Shown here: positions 1-7,557 of the stretch, piece after piece
Layout: the number at the start of each line of letters is the position of its first letter
Numbering within the stretch: position 1 is the stretch's first letter
DNA from: Caballeronia jiangsuensis
GTDB taxonomy: Bacteria > Pseudomonadota > Gammaproteobacteria > Burkholderiales > Burkholderiaceae
Length of the DNA: 64,000 nt
Direction: 5' to 3'
Assembly (NCBI GenBank): GCA_000648925.1
Contig: JFHF01000001.1
Span: forward strand, 310,001 to 374,000
Made by a program: the position numbers and the translations under genes
Notes under the pieces: model-generated
Told to the model about the DNA's origin: nothing
The model's database searches: none
Seen by the model: only the letters and a program-made list of their open reading frames with translations

Positions 1-2
1 AG

Positions 3-434
3 AACCGCGCGAAGATCGATCCGGACGATCTCAAGCAGGAAACCATGTTGCTGCTCGGCAGCGGCCATTGCTTCCGCGATCACGTGCTCGGCGTGTGCCC
101 CGAACTCATGCGCTTCTCGCAGAACGCGGACGGCATCCAGAAGACGTTCGAAGGCTCCTCGCTGGAGACGATCCGTCATATGGTCGCGAGCGGCGTCGGT
201 ATCACGGTGCTGCCGCGCATGTCGGTGAGCGAGGTGAGGCCGCACGCGGGAGGCATCGATTCCGGCCTGCTCAGCTACGTGCCGTTCGATGAGCCGGTGC
301 CGGACCGGCGTGTCGTGCTCGCGTGGCGCAAGAGCTTCACGCGCATGCCGGCCATCGACGCGATCTCCGAAGCGATCGCCAATTGCGATTTGCCGGGCGT
401 CAAGAAGCTGGATATGCCGGTGGCGGTGAACTGA
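3..434 (+). CDS. oxyR: OxyR hydrogen-peroxide sensor, C-terminal part (5' truncated by window edge)
   Basis: This is the C-terminal part of a LysR-family regulator; the reading frame is open from the window edge, so the N-terminal helix-turn-helix lies outside. The stretch GHCFRD…GVC carries two cysteines nine residues apart, matching the spacing of the peroxide-reactive Cys199 and Cys208 of E. coli OxyR, with the conserved HCxRD context. The rest fits the effector-binding fold (ASGVGITVLPR). OxyR senses H2O2 by forming this disulfide and then activates peroxide-defence genes. A dps gene lies about 0.5 kb downstream on the same strand, a typical OxyR target. Identification is firm; only the missing 5' end is unknown. 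Confidence 0.95.
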   Translation, partial: NRAKIDPDDLKQETMLLLGSGHCFRDHVLGVCPELMRFSQNADGIQKTFEGSSLETIRHMVASGVGITVLPRMSVSEVRPHAGGIDSGLLSYVPFDEPVPDRRVVLAWRKSFTRMPAIDAISEAIANCDLPGVKKLDMPVAVN

Positions 435-506
435 CGATGTTCGCGCGATTGGATGCGCTGTGGTTCTGACGAAACACAGCGCTTCTGACTTTCATTTTTT
501 GCCGAT

Positions 507-525
507 TGCTTAGGTTATCTAAGCA
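507..525. promoter_or_regulatory. 7-bp inverted repeat downstream of oxyR
   Basis: TGCTTAG, a 5-nt spacer (gttat), then CTAAGCA: a perfect 7-bp dyad 73 nt after the oxyR stop. No T-run follows, so it is a poor intrinsic terminator. It could be a protein-binding dyad or a weak stem-loop. The role is inferred only from symmetry. Confidence 0.35.
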
Positions 526-556
526 GCTCGTTCGGTCCGACTTTAGAATTCCGCCG

Positions 557-650
557 CGAATGGCTATCGAATAAATAAAATTAATCAAATTATAAATCTC
601 GATAGTTTTATGTAAGCTCCCTCTATCGGTCCCAAGACCACAACGGGGGA
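557..650 (+). promoter_or_regulatory. AT-rich upstream region of the 50-residue ORF, probable promoter
   Basis: The stretch around 568–610 is strikingly AT-rich for this genome and is flanked by CTATCGA (564–570) and TCGATAG (599–605), a 7-bp inverted repeat with a 28-nt spacer. It ends in a strong Shine-Dalgarno GGGGGA (645–650) placed 7 nt before an ATG at 658. TATAAA at 591–596 could be a −10, but I found no good −35. The position between oxyR and dps suggests stress-responsive transcription. The ATAG/CTAT pieces do not fit the four-element OxyR spacing, so direct OxyR control is not shown. Confidence 0.45.
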
Positions 651-657
651 AACCATC

Positions 658-810
658 ATGTCGCAAGCGTTGAATCACATCGCACAGGCGGTCGAGCATA
701 TCGAAGCATCCAGCCTTCACGCGTCGCGCACGGTGCGCGTCGCGCTGGCATTCGGCATCGTCGCGGCTGGCTATGGACTCGTCGTCGCGAGCGGTGTAGT
801 CGGTGCGTGA
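658..810 (+). CDS. Small single-pass membrane protein, 50 aa, unknown function
   Basis: A 50-codon ORF begins with ATG after the strong ribosome-binding site GGGGGA (645–650) at good spacing. The N-terminal half is polar and amphipathic (QALNHIAQAVEHIEAS). After SRTVR comes one hydrophobic segment, about residues 28–49 (VALAFGIVAAGYGLVVASGV), and the protein ends almost at the membrane. The composition indicates a real small inner-membrane protein. I do not recognise a family. It sits between oxyR and dps, preceded by an AT-rich promoter-like region, so a link to the oxidative-stress response is plausible but inferred. It is short enough to be missed by standard gene callers. Confidence 0.7.
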   Translation: MSQALNHIAQAVEHIEASSLHASRTVRVALAFGIVAAGYGLVVASGVVGA

Positions 811-954
811 GGGTCGGCAAGACGCTCGAAACTCTCGTCGCGATAAGGCGTTCCCCGTTTCTCTAAGATAAACTGTCGAGCGCTCGAAGCGCCGCGCGAC
901 AAGGCGATGCAAGCGGCGCTCGCACCGTTCGAATCACTCTCTCACGGAGTCATC

Positions 955-1443
955 ATGGCGAAGAAAGGCACTGCACCTGCCGTCAATATCGGCATCAGCG
1001 ACAAAGACCGCAAGAAGATCGCCGACGGGCTGTCCCGGCTTTTGGCCGACACATACACGCTCTATCTGAAGACCCACAACTTCCACTGGAACGTCACGGG
1101 TCCGATGTTCAACACGCTGCATCTGATGTTCGAAACGCAATACACCGAACTCGCGCTCGCCGTCGATTCGATCGCGGAACGCATTCGCGCGCTGGGCGTG
1201 CATGCGCCGGGCAGCTACAAGGAGTTCGCGAAGTTGTCGTCGATCCCGGAAGCCGACGGCGTGCCGGCTGCCGAAGAGATGATCCGCCAGTTGGTGGAAG
1301 GCCAGGAAGCTGTGGTGCGCACGGCGCGCGAGATCTTCCCGGCGACCGAAGCCGCCAACGACGAGCCGACCGCCGATCTGCTCACGCAGCGCATGCAGAC
1401 GCACGAGAAGACCGCGTGGATGCTGCGCGCGATGCTGGCCTGA
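955..1443 (+). CDS. dps: Dps ferritin-like DNA-protection protein
   Basis: A 162-residue Dps family protein. Dps forms dodecamers that oxidise Fe2+ with H2O2, store ferric iron and coat DNA in starved or oxidatively stressed cells. Ferroxidase-site residues are visible in [14 protein letters not shown] and in the [11 protein letters not shown] helix (the D-x3-E pair). Start chosen at 955 (MAKKGT) because ACGGAGT precedes it at proper spacing and the lysine-rich tail then begins the protein; an in-frame ATG at 907 would add 16 atypical residues. The gene is downstream of oxyR, consistent with peroxide induction, and is followed by an intrinsic terminator. Confidence 0.96.
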   Translation: MAKKGTAPAVNIGISDKDRKKIADGLSRLLADTYTLYLKTHNFHWNVTGPMFNTLHLMFETQYTELALAVDSIAERIRALGVHAPGSYKEFAKLSSIPEADGVPAAEEMIRQLVEGQEAVVRTAREIFPATEAANDEPTADLLTQRMQTHEKTAWMLRAMLA

Positions 1444-1468
1444 TACTTCTTCGGTTGCGAAGCGACGA

Positions 1469-1493
1469 AACCCCGCTCTCATGCGGGGTTTTT
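1469..1493 (+). terminator. Rho-independent terminator after dps
   Basis: An 8-bp stem AACCCCGC / GCGGGGTT with the 6-nt loop tctcat is followed by a short T-run. It begins 26 nt after the dps stop codon. Confidence 0.85.
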
Positions 1494-1562
1494 GCTTTCG
1501 GGGATGTTCCGGCACGCTGATCTAAAATAGCCGGACCGCGTTTCTCTGCATCGACCTCCGCC

Positions 1563-2423
1563 ATGCTCGCCCGTCTTCCGCTGTACATGCGCCTCGTGCG
1601 CCTCGACAAGCCCATCGGCAGCCTGCTGCTGCTGTGGCCGACGCTCAACGCATTGTGGATCGCATCCGATGGCCGTCCGTCGCCGATGCTGCTCGTCATC
1701 TTCACGATCGGCACGATCCTGATGCGCTCGGCGGGCTGCGCGATCAACGACTACGCCGACCGCGATTTCGACCGCCACGTGAAGCGCACCGCCGAGCGGC
1801 CGATCACCTCGGGCAAGATCAAGGCATGGGAAGCGGTGGCGCTCGCGACGGCGCTCGCGCTCGTCGCGTTCCTGCTGATCCTGCCGCTCAACACGCTGAC
1901 CAAGGAGTTGTCGGTGTTCGCGCTGTTCGTCGCGGGCACGTATCCGTTCACCAAGCGCTTCTTCGCGATTCCGCAGGCGTATCTCGGCATCGCCTTCGGC
2001 TTCGGCATCCCGATGGCCTTCGCCGCCGTGCAAAACCATGTGCCGATGCTCGCGTGGATCATGCTCGCGGCGAACGTGTTCTGGTCCGTCGCCTACGACA
2101 CCGAATACGCGATGGTCGATCGCGACGACGACATCAAGATCGGCATCCGCACGTCCGCGCTCACGTTCGGCCGATACGATGTGCTGGCCGTCATGCTGTG
2201 CTACGCGGTGACGCTCGCGATCTACGTGGGCATCGGCATCGCGCTGGGCTATGGCTGGCTCTACTGGCTCGGCTGGCTCGCGGCAGCGGGTTGCGCGGTT
2301 TATCACTACGGACTGATCCGCAATCGCGAGCGGATGGCGTGCTTTGCCGCGTTCAAGCACAACAACTGGCTCGGGGGAATGCTGTTCGCGGGAATCGCGC
2401 TGCATTACGCGTTCGCGAACTGA
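1563..2423 (+). CDS. ubiA: 4-hydroxybenzoate octaprenyltransferase
   Basis: A 286-residue polytopic membrane prenyltransferase of ubiquinone synthesis. It attaches the polyprenyl tail to 4-hydroxybenzoate at the inner membrane. Both Asp-rich diphosphate/Mg2+ motifs are present: [19 protein letters not shown] around residue 63 and [19 protein letters not shown] around residue 178. Several hydrophobic helices follow each motif, and the N-terminus ([20 protein letters not shown]) is typical. Length is normal for the family. A −10-like TAAAAT lies at 1523–1528. The gene appears monocistronic, bounded by terminators on both sides. Confidence 0.96.
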   Translation: MLARLPLYMRLVRLDKPIGSLLLLWPTLNALWIASDGRPSPMLLVIFTIGTILMRSAGCAINDYADRDFDRHVKRTAERPITSGKIKAWEAVALATALALVAFLLILPLNTLTKELSVFALFVAGTYPFTKRFFAIPQAYLGIAFGFGIPMAFAAVQNHVPMLAWIMLAANVFWSVAYDTEYAMVDRDDDIKIGIRTSALTFGRYDVLAVMLCYAVTLAIYVGIGIALGYGWLYWLGWLAAAGCAVYHYGLIRNRERMACFAAFKHNNWLGGMLFAGIALHYAFAN

Positions 2424-2466
2424 TTGTTTTTGCGTGGTTCGAATGCGAGACATGCACACCGGATCG

Positions 2467-2491
2467 GCATGATTTATAGATCATGCTTTTT
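2467..2491 (+). terminator. Rho-independent terminator after ubiA
   Basis: Stem GCATGAT / ATCATGC with the loop ttatag is followed directly by five T. It starts 44 nt after the ubiA stop. The stem is AT-rich, so strength is moderate. Confidence 0.7.
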
Positions 2492-2640
2492 GTCTCGTAA
2501 ATCGCGATTCATACAAAAGTACTACGGTAATTGCGGCGGGGAGCGTTATGCCTGGATTTATGACACTTCGCGATGCCTGATTTACATTGCATTATGTCGC
2601 CCGAACGCTAAACTCGCTTCTTTAAAGTTCGAGCCCCGCC

Positions 2641-3459
2641 ATGTCTTTACCCGAGCGTCCAATTGCTTTCGTCCTTGCCGCGTCGAATCACGGCACCATG
2701 ATCATTAATCGAAACGATGTCGCCGTTCAGGATAATTTCGCTTATGGCGTGGGTCACCAATTACTCAATACATCCAGTTTCGACGCCAGCGAAGTTTCGT
2801 TCGTGCTCGAATTGCTGGCGCAGCGTCGCAAGTATTTCGGCGATGGCGTCTTTGCGATCGACGGCGGCGCCAATATCGGCGTGCATACGATCGAATGGGC
2901 GCGCCGGATGTACGGCTGGGGCAGCGTGCTGAGCTTCGAGGCGCAGGAAATGGTGTACTACGCGCTGGCCGGCAATCTCGCGATCAACAATTGCCTGAAT
3001 GCGCGCGCGAAGCTCACGGCGCTCGGCGAATCGGTCGGCCGGATCATCATTCCGCAGCTGGATTATTACGCGCCGGGAAGTTTCGGCAGTCTCGAATTAC
3101 GCGAGTTGGAAAACACGTTGAGTGTCGGACAAGACATTTCGTACGATCCGCGAAAAGGCGTTGCGGTGCCGATGATCAGTATCGATTCCCTGGAGCTCGA
3201 ACGCGTCGATTTCATCAAGATCGACGTCGAGGGCATGGAAATGGACGTGTTGAAGGGCGCAACTGAAACATTGAAACGCTGCGCGCCGGTCCTGCTGGTG
3301 GAAACGCTCAAAAGCGATGCGAACACGATCCGCGCGTTTCTGGCCAGCGTGGGTTATGCGGATTTGTACGCGGTGAATCCCAATCTGCTGGCCATCAGCG
3401 AGCGCGACCCCGTGCGCCAGAACATCGTGGAACGCGATAACGTCGTCTATATCGGCTGA
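2641..3459 (+). CDS. FkbM-family SAM-dependent methyltransferase
   Basis: A 272-residue protein with the FkbM methyltransferase fold. The SAM-binding loop is FAIDGGANIGVHTIEWA (about residues 75–91), with a later acidic motif VLSFEAQEM. The C-terminal FkbM signature is IDFIKIDVEGMEMDVLKGA. FkbM enzymes usually O-methylate sugars or polyketide/exopolysaccharide moieties; the substrate here cannot be read. Start chosen at 2641; an in-frame ATG at 2698 is an alternative, since no clear Shine-Dalgarno precedes the first. The upstream ~200 nt is AT-richer than the rest of the window. It stands alone between terminators, with no glycan genes beside it. Confidence 0.85.
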   Translation: MSLPERPIAFVLAASNHGTMIINRNDVAVQDNFAYGVGHQLLNTSSFDASEVSFVLELLAQRRKYFGDGVFAIDGGANIGVHTIEWARRMYGWGSVLSFEAQEMVYYALAGNLAINNCLNARAKLTALGESVGRIIIPQLDYYAPGSFGSLELRELENTLSVGQDISYDPRKGVAVPMISIDSLELERVDFIKIDVEGMEMDVLKGATETLKRCAPVLLVETLKSDANTIRAFLASVGYADLYAVNPNLLAISERDPVRQNIVERDNVVYIG

Positions 3460-3471
3460 ACCGGGAATTGC

Positions 3472-3505
3472 AACGGGCGGCGGAACGCATGTCAGCCGCC
3501 CGTTT
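3472..3505. terminator. Bidirectional stem-loop terminator between the methyltransferase gene and proC
   Basis: A 10-bp perfect stem AACGGGCGGC / GCCGCCCGTT with a 13-nt loop, flanked by a short T-run on the plus side and A-rich bases on the other. It lies between two convergent genes and could serve both. Confidence 0.65.
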
Positions 3506-3523
3506 CGTGATCCGCACCGCCGC

Positions 3524-4336
3524 TCAAGCCCCGCCCAACTCATCCCCCATCTCTTTCGCCCGCGCTTGCGCCGCCAGCGCGCCGCGCACGATCGCATCCT
3601 TCACGCCCTGCGCATCGAACGATGCGAGCGCCGCCGCCGTCGTGCCGCCCTTCGACGTCACGCGCTCGCGCAGCACGCTTGCCGGCTCGCCCGATTGCGC
3701 CGCCAGTTGCGCCGCGCCCGTGAACGTGGCGACCGCGAGCGCGCGGCCTTGCGCCTCGTCCATGCCGAGCTGGCGCGCCGCTTCCTGCATCGCTTCGATG
3801 AAATAGAACACGTAGGCGGGGCCGCTGCCGGAGATCGCGGTGACGGCATCGAGCTTCGCTTCGTCGTCGAACCAGACGGCCGTGCCGACCGCTTCCAGCA
3901 CCTCGCTGCTGAGCGCCTTCGCCGCGTCGCTCACGCCGGGCAGCGCGGCGAGACCCGTCACGCCCATGCCGATCAGCGCGGGCGTGTTCGGCATCGTGCG
4001 CACGATTTGCGTGTAGCCGTTCAGCCAGCGCGAGAGATCCGTCGCGCGGATGCCCGCCGCGATGCTGATGATCGTCTGCTTCGACAGATGCGGCGCGAGC
4101 GCTTCGGCCACGCTCTTGAGCACTTGCGGCTTCACGGCGAGCACGATCGCGTCGTAATCGGCGAGCTTCGCATCGACGGCCGCGCCCGTGGCAATGCCGA
4201 ATTGCTTCGCGGTGCGCGCGCGCGCTTCGTCGTTGATGTCGACGGCGTAGATGTCGGACGGCGCGACGCCGCGCTTGACGAGACCGCCGATGAGCGCCGC
4301 GGCCATGTTGCCGCCGCCGATGAATGCAATTTTCAT
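3524..4336 (-). CDS. proC: Pyrroline-5-carboxylate reductase
   Basis: A 270-residue NAD(P)H-dependent reductase catalysing the last step of proline synthesis. The N-terminal Rossmann motif is MKIAFIGGGNMAAALIGGL. The ProC signature region is present: VRTMPNTPALIGMGVTGL, ISGSGPAYVFYFIEAM and LRERVTSKGGTTAAAL. The start at 4336 puts the Rossmann strand at residue 1; the longer frame upstream (to 4474) runs into yggS and is rejected. It follows yggS by only 13 nt, the conserved yggS–proC pairing, so co-transcription is likely. Confidence 0.97.
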   Translation of the reverse strand: MKIAFIGGGNMAAALIGGLVKRGVAPSDIYAVDINDEARARTAKQFGIATGAAVDAKLADYDAIVLAVKPQVLKSVAEALAPHLSKQTIISIAAGIRATDLSRWLNGYTQIVRTMPNTPALIGMGVTGLAALPGVSDAAKALSSEVLEAVGTAVWFDDEAKLDAVTAISGSGPAYVFYFIEAMQEAARQLGMDEAQGRALAVATFTGAAQLAAQSGEPASVLRERVTSKGGTTAAALASFDAQGVKDAIVRGALAAQARAKEMGDELGGA

Positions 4337-4349
4337 GGTTGAGGTGAGG

Positions 4350-5045
4350 TCAGGTGGTGTAAGTGCGCGCGCCGAAAATCGCGGTGCCGATGCGCACCAT
4401 CGTCGCGCCTTCGAGCACGGCGGCTTCGAGATCGGCGGACATGCCCATCGAGAGCGTGTCGAGATCGAGGCCATCGGCGCGCAGCGTGTTCATCAGATCG
4501 CGCAGGCGGGCGTGCGGCACGCGTTGCGCGTCGAGGGTATCGGCGGGCTCGGGTATCGCCATCAGGCCGCGCAGACGGAGACCGGGCAGGGCGGCGACGG
4601 CATGTGCGAGCGCGGCGGCTTCCTCCGGCTCGACGCCGCTCTTCGACGCCTCGCCGCTCACGTTCACCTGAATGCAGACGTTGAGCGCGGGCGTGCCGTC
4701 GGGACGTTGCGCGGAAAGCCGCTCCGCGATCTTCAGCCGGTCGATGGAATGCACCCAGTCGAACTGTTCGGCGACGAGCTTCGTCTTGTTCGATTGCAAC
4801 GGCCCGATGAAATGCCATTCGATATCGCCGCGCAGATCGGCCAGCTCCGCGATCTTCGCGATGCCTTCCTGCACGTAGTTTTCGCCGAATGCGCGCTGGC
4901 CGGCGTCGAAGGCGGCGCGCACGTCGTCGGCGGGAAAGGTCTTGGACACGGCGAGCAGCGTGACGGAAGCCGCATCGCGCGATGCGCTCTGCGCGGCCTT
5001 CGCGATGCGTTGACGGACTTCTTCGAGGTGTTGAGCGATGGACAT
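4350..5045 (-). CDS. yggS: YggS-family pyridoxal-5'-phosphate homeostasis protein
   Basis: A 231-residue single-domain protein of the YggS/PROSC family, which binds PLP without a known catalytic reaction and buffers free PLP and amino/keto-acid pools. The PLP lysine lies in LLAVSKTFP (about residue 35). Other hallmarks are FGENYVQE, WHFIGPLQSNK, the SMGMSADLEAAV phosphate-binding segment and GTAIFGAR at the end. Length is normal. It is immediately upstream of proC on the same strand and 44 nt downstream of glcF, so it may also receive read-through from the glc genes. Confidence 0.95.
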   Translation of the reverse strand: MSIAQHLEEVRQRIAKAAQSASRDAASVTLLAVSKTFPADDVRAAFDAGQRAFGENYVQEGIAKIAELADLRGDIEWHFIGPLQSNKTKLVAEQFDWVHSIDRLKIAERLSAQRPDGTPALNVCIQVNVSGEASKSGVEPEEAAALAHAVAALPGLRLRGLMAIPEPADTLDAQRVPHARLRDLMNTLRADGLDLDTLSMGMSADLEAAVLEGATMVRIGTAIFGARTYTT

Positions 5046-5089
5046 ACCTGAGCCAGCCTAGAGAACCATCCGGCCATTATACGAATCGC

Positions 5090-6316
5090 TCAACCGTACA
5101 GCAGATGCTCCAGCAGTTGAATCCAGTGCGTGACGGGCGTCGATGTGCCGCTTTGCAGATGCGCGATGCAGCCGACGTTCGCCGACACGATCATTTGCGG
5201 CTCCAGCTTTTCCAGCCGATCGAGCTTCTGATTGCGCAGCGTGTACGAGAGCTTCGGCTGCAGAACCGAATACGTTCCCGCCGATCCGCAGCACAGGTGG
5301 CTATCTGCGGGCAGGCGCACTTCGAGCCCGAGCGCGGTCAGCAGATGCTCGACGTGTCCGCGAATCTGCTGTCCATGCTGCAACGTGCACGGTGGATGGA
5401 ACGCCACGGTATGCACGCCGCGCCGGCGCGAAAGCGCGACGAGTTCCTCTTCGTACATCGGCAGGATTTCGGCGAGATCGCGCGTCAGATCGACGATCTT
5501 CCGCGCCTTCTCCGCGTACGCGGGATCGTTGCGCAGCAGATGCGCGTACTCCTTCACCGTCGCGCCGCAGCCCGACGCGTTCATCACGATCGCCTCGACG
5601 CCGCTTTCCACATACGGCCACCATGCGTCGATGTTGTTGCGCACATCGTCGAGCGCGTCTTCGTTGTAGCCGAGATGCAGGCGAATCGCGCCGCAACAGC
5701 CCGCCGAGGGCGCCGTGACGATCTCGATGCCGAGCGCATCGAACACGCGTGCGGTCGCCGTGTTGACGTTCGGCATCATCGCCGGTTGCACGCAGCCCGC
5801 GAGCATCAGCATCTTGCGTTCGTGCTTGTTCGTGGGCGGCGCGAGCGGCCGCTCGGGCACGGGAATCTTCGCGCGCAACTTGCGAGGAAGGATGCCGCGG
5901 AACTGCTGGCCGAGCTTCATCGCGGGCGTGAAGAGCGTGCTGTTCGGCAGGAAGCTCGCGAGCAGGCGCCGTTGCAGGCGATGACGCATCGGCCGCTCGA
6001 CCTTCTCTTCGACGATCTTGCGCCCGATCTCGACGAGCCGGCCGTACTGCACGCCCGATGGGCACGTGCTCTCGCAATTGCGGCACGTGAGACAGCGATC
6101 CAGATGCAGTTGCGTGCTGCGCGAGACCGGCGCGCCTTCGAGCATCTGCTTCATCAGATAGATGCGCCCGCGCGGCCCGTCGAGTTCGTCGCCGAGTATC
6201 TGGTACGTCGGGCAGGTCGCCGTGCAGAAGCCGCAGTGCACGCACTTGCGCAGGATGGCGTCGGCTTCGTCGCCATCGGCGGTGCCGCGGATGAAATCGG
6301 CGAGATTGGTTTGCAT
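5090..6316 (-). CDS. glcF: Glycolate oxidase iron-sulfur subunit
   Basis: A 408-residue Fe–S subunit of the three-part glycolate oxidase, which passes electrons from GlcDE to the membrane quinone pool. Two 4Fe–4S motifs lie near the N-terminus: CVHCGFCTATCP and CLTCRNCESTCPSG. Two C-terminal CCG-type domains follow (SAGCCGAIRLHLG and HLCCGSAGTYS). The start at 6316 (MQTNLADF) gives the standard GlcF N-terminus; the open frame continues to 6832 but only as a shadow inside glcE. It is 8 nt downstream of glcE, clearly in one operon. Confidence 0.96.
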   Translation of the reverse strand: MQTNLADFIRGTADGDEADAILRKCVHCGFCTATCPTYQILGDELDGPRGRIYLMKQMLEGAPVSRSTQLHLDRCLTCRNCESTCPSGVQYGRLVEIGRKIVEEKVERPMRHRLQRRLLASFLPNSTLFTPAMKLGQQFRGILPRKLRAKIPVPERPLAPPTNKHERKMLMLAGCVQPAMMPNVNTATARVFDALGIEIVTAPSAGCCGAIRLHLGYNEDALDDVRNNIDAWWPYVESGVEAIVMNASGCGATVKEYAHLLRNDPAYAEKARKIVDLTRDLAEILPMYEEELVALSRRRGVHTVAFHPPCTLQHGQQIRGHVEHLLTALGLEVRLPADSHLCCGSAGTYSVLQPKLSYTLRNQKLDRLEKLEPQMIVSANVGCIAHLQSGTSTPVTHWIQLLEHLLYG

Positions 6317-6324
6317 CGAGGCGC

Positions 6325-7413
6325 CTAGAAGTCGGGATACAAACGCGCGCGGTTGAAGATGCGCGCCGGATCGAATGCGGCTTTCAATCCACGATGAATC
6401 TTCATCAGCGGCGCGGGCAGCGGCGTGAAAACGCCCGCATTGCGATCGTAGGCGGAACCCGCGCGGAAAATCGTCGCGTGTCCGCCCGCCTGCTTCGCGC
6501 TGATGCGCACGGTCTGCGGATCGGTATCGGTGATCCACCAGCGCTGCGCGCCGCCCCATTCCATCAGTTGTGCGCCCGGCAGATGCAGCGGCTCCGCGAT
6601 CGACGGCAATGCGAGCCGCCACAGCGCCGAGCGCGGTTCGATCACCGCGAAGAACGGGTCCGTCTGTTCGCGCATACCGATCCAGAAACGGTCGGCTTCG
6701 ACCGCATCGACGACCTCGCCGCCGAGCGTATTGCGCGCCGTCTTCACGGCCGCTTCCGCGCCCGCGAGACGCAACGCGAGCGTGCCGTCGCGCCACGCGC
6801 TGCCGCAGATCGGCAACGGATGGCCGCCCCATTCGTTGAGCTTGCGCACGCCGTCGGTCGCGTGCATGTCGAACTTCAGCGTGGCTTCGGCGACGGGGCG
6901 CGGCAACACCTTGATCGACAGTTCGAGGATCAGCCCGAGCGTGCCGAGCGATCCCGCGAGCAGGCGCGACACGTCATAGCCGGCGACGTTCTTCACCACC
7001 TGACCGCCGAAATGCAGCACTTGCCCGTGCCCGTTCATGACGACCGCGCCGAGCACGAAATCGCGCGGCGCGCCGGTCCAGGCGCGCCGCGGGCCCGCGA
7101 GCCCCGCGGCGATGCAGCCGCCCAGTGTCGCGTTGCGCCCGAAGTGCGGCGGCTCGAACGGCAGCATCTGGTTGTGCGCTCGCAGCGCCGCTTCGATTTC
7201 GGCCAGCGGCGTGCCGCTGCGCGCGGTGATGACGAGTTCCGCCGGATCGTATTCGATGATGCCGCGATACGCCCGCGTGTCGAGGATTTCTCCCTGGAGC
7301 GTCTGGCCGTACCAGTCCTTCGTCCCGCCGCCGCGGATGCGCAGCAGCGTGCCGGATTCCGTGGCCCGGGCGATTCTCTCCGACCAGCCGGCGACGATGT
7401 CGTCCTGTTCCAT
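6325..7413 (-). CDS. glcE: Glycolate oxidase FAD-binding subunit
   Basis: A 362-residue protein with an N-terminal FAD_binding_4 (PCMH-type) domain: LRIRGGGTKDWYG, the glycine-rich NATLGGCIAAGLAGPRRAW and GGQVVKNVAGYDVSRLLAGSLG. GlcE is a short paralogue of GlcD needed for an active glycolate oxidase. Length matches the family. It ends 8 nt before glcF and lies 144 nt downstream of glcD, in the usual D-E-F order. An ATG start at 7413 is used. Confidence 0.95.
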   Translation of the reverse strand: MEQDDIVAGWSERIARATESGTLLRIRGGGTKDWYGQTLQGEILDTRAYRGIIEYDPAELVITARSGTPLAEIEAALRAHNQMLPFEPPHFGRNATLGGCIAAGLAGPRRAWTGAPRDFVLGAVVMNGHGQVLHFGGQVVKNVAGYDVSRLLAGSLGTLGLILELSIKVLPRPVAEATLKFDMHATDGVRKLNEWGGHPLPICGSAWRDGTLALRLAGAEAAVKTARNTLGGEVVDAVEADRFWIGMREQTDPFFAVIEPRSALWRLALPSIAEPLHLPGAQLMEWGGAQRWWITDTDPQTVRISAKQAGGHATIFRAGSAYDRNAGVFTPLPAPLMKIHRGLKAAFDPARIFNRARLYPDF

Positions 7414-7557
7414 GGGTGTTCCGCTAGTTCGTCGATTTCGGGCTTCGACTTCTGTGTCAGCTTTCTGACGGCTGTCCGGTCGATTGTACCGGCCGCTTAA
7501 CGCCGCCGCACTCGGAGAAACATGGATAGCGGAACGCGCGCCGCGCTTCGTGAGAAA

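Noticed and set aside
557-650. OxyR binding site before the small ORF/dps
   Set aside because: ATAG and CTAT pieces exist but not at the spacing of the four-element OxyR consensus, so I do not call a site.
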